Assembly (NCBI GenBank): GCA_900708905.1
Contig: CAADRB010000081.1
Span: 275,748-339,747 of the forward strand
DNA length: 64,000 bases
Reading direction: 5' to 3'
Origin: Hymenolepis diminuta
Lineage: Eukaryota > Platyhelminthes > Cestoda > Cyclophyllidea > Hymenolepididae
In this document: piece after piece, positions 59,286 through 64,000 of the stretch
Position numbering within the stretch: the first letter of the stretch is position 1
Layout: every line of letters starts with the position of its first letter
The notes under the pieces: model-generated
Database searches by the model: none
Told to the model about the DNA's origin: nothing
The model's input: the letters and a program-made list of their open reading frames with translations, nothing else
Program-made: the position numbers and the translations under genes

Positions 59286-61746
59286 GTGGTAATAACAGAA
59301 AAGTTTTATGGATTTAATATTTGAATTTTTCCGTTTCCTCCAATAGTAGCCTTTTTAGACCTTCATGAGGAAGAAGTACTGTTCAGAGATCTGTCACAAA
59401 ACTTGGACGTTCTTCTTAATATATGTGATGGTTTTCAGATAATAACCCATCTATATTGATTAATTTTCCTATTCACCAATATTTAGAATGGTTGTCACGT
59501 TTTAGTAGTATATAAAAATTTAAAAGTGATTTCAAAAAATTAAATTTCTATATTACAATATGCATAATTGGCAAAGTAATTCCTTCTAGTTCATTTTCGC
59601 TTTGTAAGCCTTCAAGCTTTAGAAAATGAGATATTATAAAATGCTTGTGGGTGATTTTAGAAGACAAAAAATTTCTCAGAAGTAAATAATAATAATAATA
59701 TCTAATAATTTTTTGAGTTCCAAAATTTAAGGTTCTTTTTATTAACGGTATCTGACATGTGATTGGTTTATTCAATGCCAGAAAATTGTATTCAACTAGA
59801 AAGCCTATTTTTAAAAATAGTATCATTGTGCTTATGTAAATAATTATATGAAGCTAGTTTGATCTTCATAATTAACTTTCTGGGAAGATTTAAAACTTTA
59901 GGTACATATTCACCCACGTAAGCTCTTGAAAACTATTGTTTATTTACGAAAATGAAGCTGCAGACTTTCATAAATGAAGGAACAAATCATGACTCATCCA
60001 TTTCAAAGTATTCAGCATGTGGACTCCGCATAGGCGCATATAAAACGTGCCATGTGGCTTGAAACTTCGAATGCTGAAAATGACCTTCCAGTTTTACTGA
60101 AACAAGTTTAAATATTCAATTATATTTATAGGTTTCACGGTAGTAAGATTGTTTAGCCATTAGAATACTCTTAATGAATGAATGCCTACCTTTTCAAAAG
60201 TCTAAGTTTTCAATCAGCTACACAAATTCACATACCAAATTAGGAAGTGCATTGGACGTTCTAATGATAATGACATATCGGCGTTGGGGTTAAACTGTAA
60301 AGTAGTATTAAATCTGGATACATGCTAAACTTTCACTGATACGCAGCAACTTGGGCCTGATTGATTCACACTTTGCGCATTCAACTGATTGCTATTGACC
60401 CAATGTATCAAATGTGGTCTTGTCAAAATACATTCCACCTGAAATCCCTGTAGGTAGTTCCAAAGCATCATAACGTTATAGTAATCAAATCTACCAAATG
60501 AAAGAATGTTGGTTTTCGACAGAGGAATCTAAAATCCTTCTCCTCTGCATGACGAATGGTGCTTCTCACCGTGGTCTTCTAGGAGTACATTAGAAAAAAA
60601 CAATGTCATAGGTTCTTTCATTTAGCCTATTTACACTTAATTATGGACTTATTAACAGGATGAAAATTTCCCCAACTGTGTGAGGGGAACAACTATTTTA
60701 AATACGTCTTTTTAGCTTCTCGGTTGTCCCTTATTAAAGCTACGGCTACTGGGAATCAGAGAACAGGAAAAGAGAAAACTCATTGCTCAAACCAAGGTTA
60801 ATATCTTTAACAAAAGAATTTCACTTATATAGGATAGTATATGTGATAAATGGTTGGCTGCTTGATTAGCCAATAACTGCAGTGGCGACTTCTCTACATG
60901 TGGTCTTACATATCTTGGTGCGAGCGTGAGAATCCAATGAGCAATAGTCCAATGCGTGAGAGATGAAGCTTGTAACTTTCTCTTGAGTAAAATAGAAATA
61001 TTCGAATAGGTGTCTTAACAACATCCAAAAATATATACAGACAACCACCTAAGGAATGTTTAAACGGACGGAGCGATTGAGAAGGTTTCTAGATGATCGA
61101 ATTTTAGAGAATGCTAAAGAATGGTAAGCTATTAGTTCGAAAACCCGTTGCTTAAGTGCAAGGAGGGTAATGAATGATTTTAGAAGCAAATTCTAATTCT
61201 CGGTTGGAAATGCTGCCACAAACCCCCAGTCCCACGTTTAAACATGAAGTTCAGTGGTGATAAAAGAACTTTTGGTGAATGTTTTTGTTTGATTCAAATT
61301 TCAAATTAATGATATGTTGATTAAAACCTGATTAAATTTTTTAGTTTAAGATCTACTTCCTAAACATCCTTGTGGTCAGATGAAAATTTAGATTGGCATC
61401 AAATGTAGATAAAAATAAGAGTGAAATCTTGTGACTAACATTAGGAGAAAAGGTGGAATGTGGAAAAATTGACGGTACCACCAGACACATAAAATGGTGT
61501 AGGAAACATCAAAGGAGCACCTGGGTGTGATTGCCTACAATCAAAATTTGATTTAACAAATTAGATAGATTCGACTAGATTTTGTGCAAGATCTGCTTGA
61601 ATAAACCAATAGCTTGCAGCAATCGCATAGTTGTGGAAATTTCATCCTCTCAGTTACTTTATTATGGGTGTGCTTGTTTTTTCAAAGGCACACTTTAAAG
61701 GAGAAAGAAGAGTTTTTAAGTAATAACGGTGCCAATATTCTAAAAT
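59286..61746. other. Gene-free stretch
   Basis: AT-rich with (AAT)n at 59687-59700. The minus frame at 59548-59826 has low-complexity composition. Nothing recognised. Confidence 0.5.
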
Positions 61747-61956
61747 CTACTCGTCACAAGATGTAGGGATGTCTTCAGAAGGTTCAGGCAACAGGTAGTG
61801 GAATTCGGTCTTTGGGTCGAGATCTGATGTAATCGTTTTCCTTCTCTGATAAATGAATAACTCGATACTCTGGATGACAAGTTTGTGAACGTCCAATGCC
61901 ACTTTTTTTACTTTCCTAACCCCATAAATTTTCCTTAGAACAGTTAGCAACATCTG
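61747..61956 (-). CDS. Candidate terminal exon, unknown protein
   Basis: On the minus strand the acceptor CACAATTGCCTCAG is followed by about 69 open codons: MLLTVLRKIYGVRKVKKVAL, then IELFIYQRRKTITSDLDPK and a polar, acidic end EPSEDIPTSCDE before the stop. Composition suits a real C-terminus. No family recognised; upstream exons would lie to the right. Confidence 0.25.
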   Translation of the reverse strand, partial: QMLLTVLRKIYGVRKVKKVALDVHKLVIQSIELFIYQRRKTITSDLDPKTEFHYLLPEPSEDIPTSCDE

Positions 61957-64000
61957 AGGCAATTGTGTCACTTCAGCAGCAATGAGTGTCGTCAAGATAC
62001 GAAACAGCGTGATTTGAGTAAACATTTACCTATACTGACTTCATTAAAATTGTGTAGATTTAATGCTTCCCCAAGAAAGGTCCGTTTTAGACAACACAAA
62101 GTTAGCGTGACGCAAATATTTGGTGAGAAAAGTGTGATTTGGATGCCCGATTCGAGTAGGAAATCTATTGAGAGTTTACAAGAATATTAATCACAATTAA
62201 AGGGTTATGGAAAGAAGAAAGTAGTCTGCCTTAGTGCTCAGTTTCGTTGATTCTTTACAAGTGCTTGTAAGATGATGGGACACGAATTGATCCACAACCG
62301 TCAGATAGACTTGTGCCTTGCAAAGTTGCCTTAATGCTTATGTAATGTAAGGTGATCATAAAATCCCTAGAAATAGTGTCAACTTGAATTTTACTGTGAT
62401 GATAGTGGTAAGTAATGGTTTAATACATTATGAAGCAAAAGTTTAAACATATAGGCAACCTGATGACGCAGTAAGACTTTGATTGCTGACTGGTCCCTGA
62501 AGTTCTTGAAGTGCTTCTATCATCCCTTTAAATGAGATGATATTCATGATAAAATATTTTCAAATTTTTCTTAGCGACGGAGGACAATAATGAAAATAAT
62601 ACTGATACATACCTCGGACAAGAAGTGGCTGAAAAAAGCCTAAACGGAAGTCAAACTCAAACATCCTTCAACATCAAAATTTTACATTATATTTTAGTTT
62701 CTAATTATACCGCTTTGCACAATGAAGCAAAAACGCTCCTTTAAGTAAACTAATGATAAAGTGAAGGTAAAGTTAATGCATTAAATGACGTTTGTGCTCA
62801 CATTTCAACACATCTTGAAGTTTTGAAAGGCTCACATAACAGTCTTTGAAAGTGGACATCGACTAACTGCGCAATTCAAGGGTATATTAAAGTTTTTAAC
62901 CTCACACACAAAACATGATGTCCAGTAGTAGTTTTTTCAACGCACTTGTTCAACTCAGTCTACGCTATAGTGCTTAAATTTCCTTAATTAGGCAGTAAGA
63001 AAATTGCATACTGAAAGAAATAGAGAAAAATTATCACTGGGTGAAACGATTGTTTTGTGATACACAATGTGGTATCTAATTAACCTGATTCTGAAGGTAT
63101 GAAAAGTTACCAAAAGGGTTGTGTTTTGTCAAAGTTGAATAAAAGCCTGTCAGGTAACACTAAACAGTTCTTGTGTCTTGTCTAGGCTCTCTGAGGACGG
63201 TAGTGTATCTGAAATTAAAGACTAGGGAAGCAAGAGCCGAAAATTTGAAATTGCAATATTTTGCCTCATAAAGTAAGGTAATAGACTGAATACGCCATCC
63301 GGTTAAATTGAGTGAAGCTTGTAATGCCCACTAGGGTATTACAGTTTCTAGTCTAAGATTAATAAATAAAACTGCAATAATAGTACAGAAAAATGCTCCC
63401 ACAAGATTTAATTTAGAACTAAATTGATTTTTTTGCAAGCAAAATATGACATTCCAAATATTGCGCCATTCTGAATGTTAAAAATAATATTCATTTTTGA
63501 GGAGAGTAAAATATCCGAGTCGAATATTTGTTTCTAAAGGTCCCAGTCTCAGAATATGAACATCGATTACTAATACCACCATGCACAGAGATGCTTGTCA
63601 AGAACATGCCTTTAGCTCAATTGGCGACACAGATATAGAAAAAGTCAAAATAACGTTACTGCAATTTGTGATACAATCATCTAAGTTATGGAAATTAGGG
63701 GCAACACATCCATTGTAGTAGAATTAAAGGGTTCTAACCTACCTACGATTCAATGGCAAAACTTAATTCATTCACAATTATTAATTTATAAAATAAAATA
63801 AATTGCGCCGCCAAACACTAAATAATTTCCATTGCATAATAAGGAGAAATAAATACACTCAATGATAGGAACTAAATCCAGTATAGGATTGGGCGAAGAG
63901 GCAAAAGTGTAGAGTTTCTTAGGTGAATCCATCTTTGTTAAACAAACTTAATCAGTATAATTGGCCACCTTGATTTTTGAATGAGCACTGATAGACACCG
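61957..64000. other. Gene-free stretch to window end
   Basis: AT-rich, nothing recognised apart from a short unplaced frame at 61963-62190. Confidence 0.5.

Noticed and set aside
1..64000. CRISPR arrays, rRNA, bacterial operons
   Set aside because: Spliced genes, LTR elements and AT-rich intergenic DNA show an animal genome. The only regular tandem array seen is the 17-bp minisatellite, which has no spacers.

Overview
The window looks like AT-rich nuclear DNA of an animal, most likely a parasitic flatworm and possibly a tapeworm. The clues are spliced genes with tiny introns (34, 37 and 40 nt) next to kilobase introns, broken Ty3/gypsy elements of the CsRn1 type (CHCC-type Gag knuckle, tRNA-Trp-like primer site), tRNA-like SINE traces and long gene-free stretches. 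There are no operons, ribosome binding sites or CRISPR. Species assignment is inference. All family comparisons are from memory; no database was searched.

Layout. 1-11867 is a large inverted repeat: arms of about 4.3 kb (1-4372 and 7596-11867) around a 3.2 kb spacer. Each arm holds a deleted retroelement (decayed gag joined to the pol C-terminus and an LTR) plus an inner segment with a 17-bp minisatellite. The spacer holds a 417-bp solo LTR and an intact intronless gene for a 137-aa NTF2-like protein resembling the NTF2 domain of G3BP/Rasputin, with its own CCAAT/TATA promoter and poly(A) signal. 14283-18449 (minus) is CsRn1-like copy A, broken but with all domains in order. About 20.85-27.33 kb (plus) is part of a spliced gene resembling the middle of Fanconi anaemia protein A (FANCA), with an antisense LINE fossil in one intron. 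31.4-35.3 kb holds a solo LTR and repeat fragments. 36725-37711 is a complete two-exon guanylate kinase. 45652-49485 (plus) is copy B of the same retroelement family as A. 50220-52745 (minus) is copy C, a gag/pol-end deletion derivative of the kind seen in the arms. 52746-64000 is nearly empty.

How it fits together. Two ordinary host genes (guanylate kinase for nucleotide salvage, a FANCA-like gene for DNA crosslink repair) sit in a field of dead retroelements. The most unusual part is the intact, promoter-equipped NTF2-like gene at the centre of the retroelement-derived near-palindrome. The outer 2.7 kb of its arms look identical, while the inner 1.6 kb differ by several percent, which points either to recent gene conversion or to an assembly duplication.
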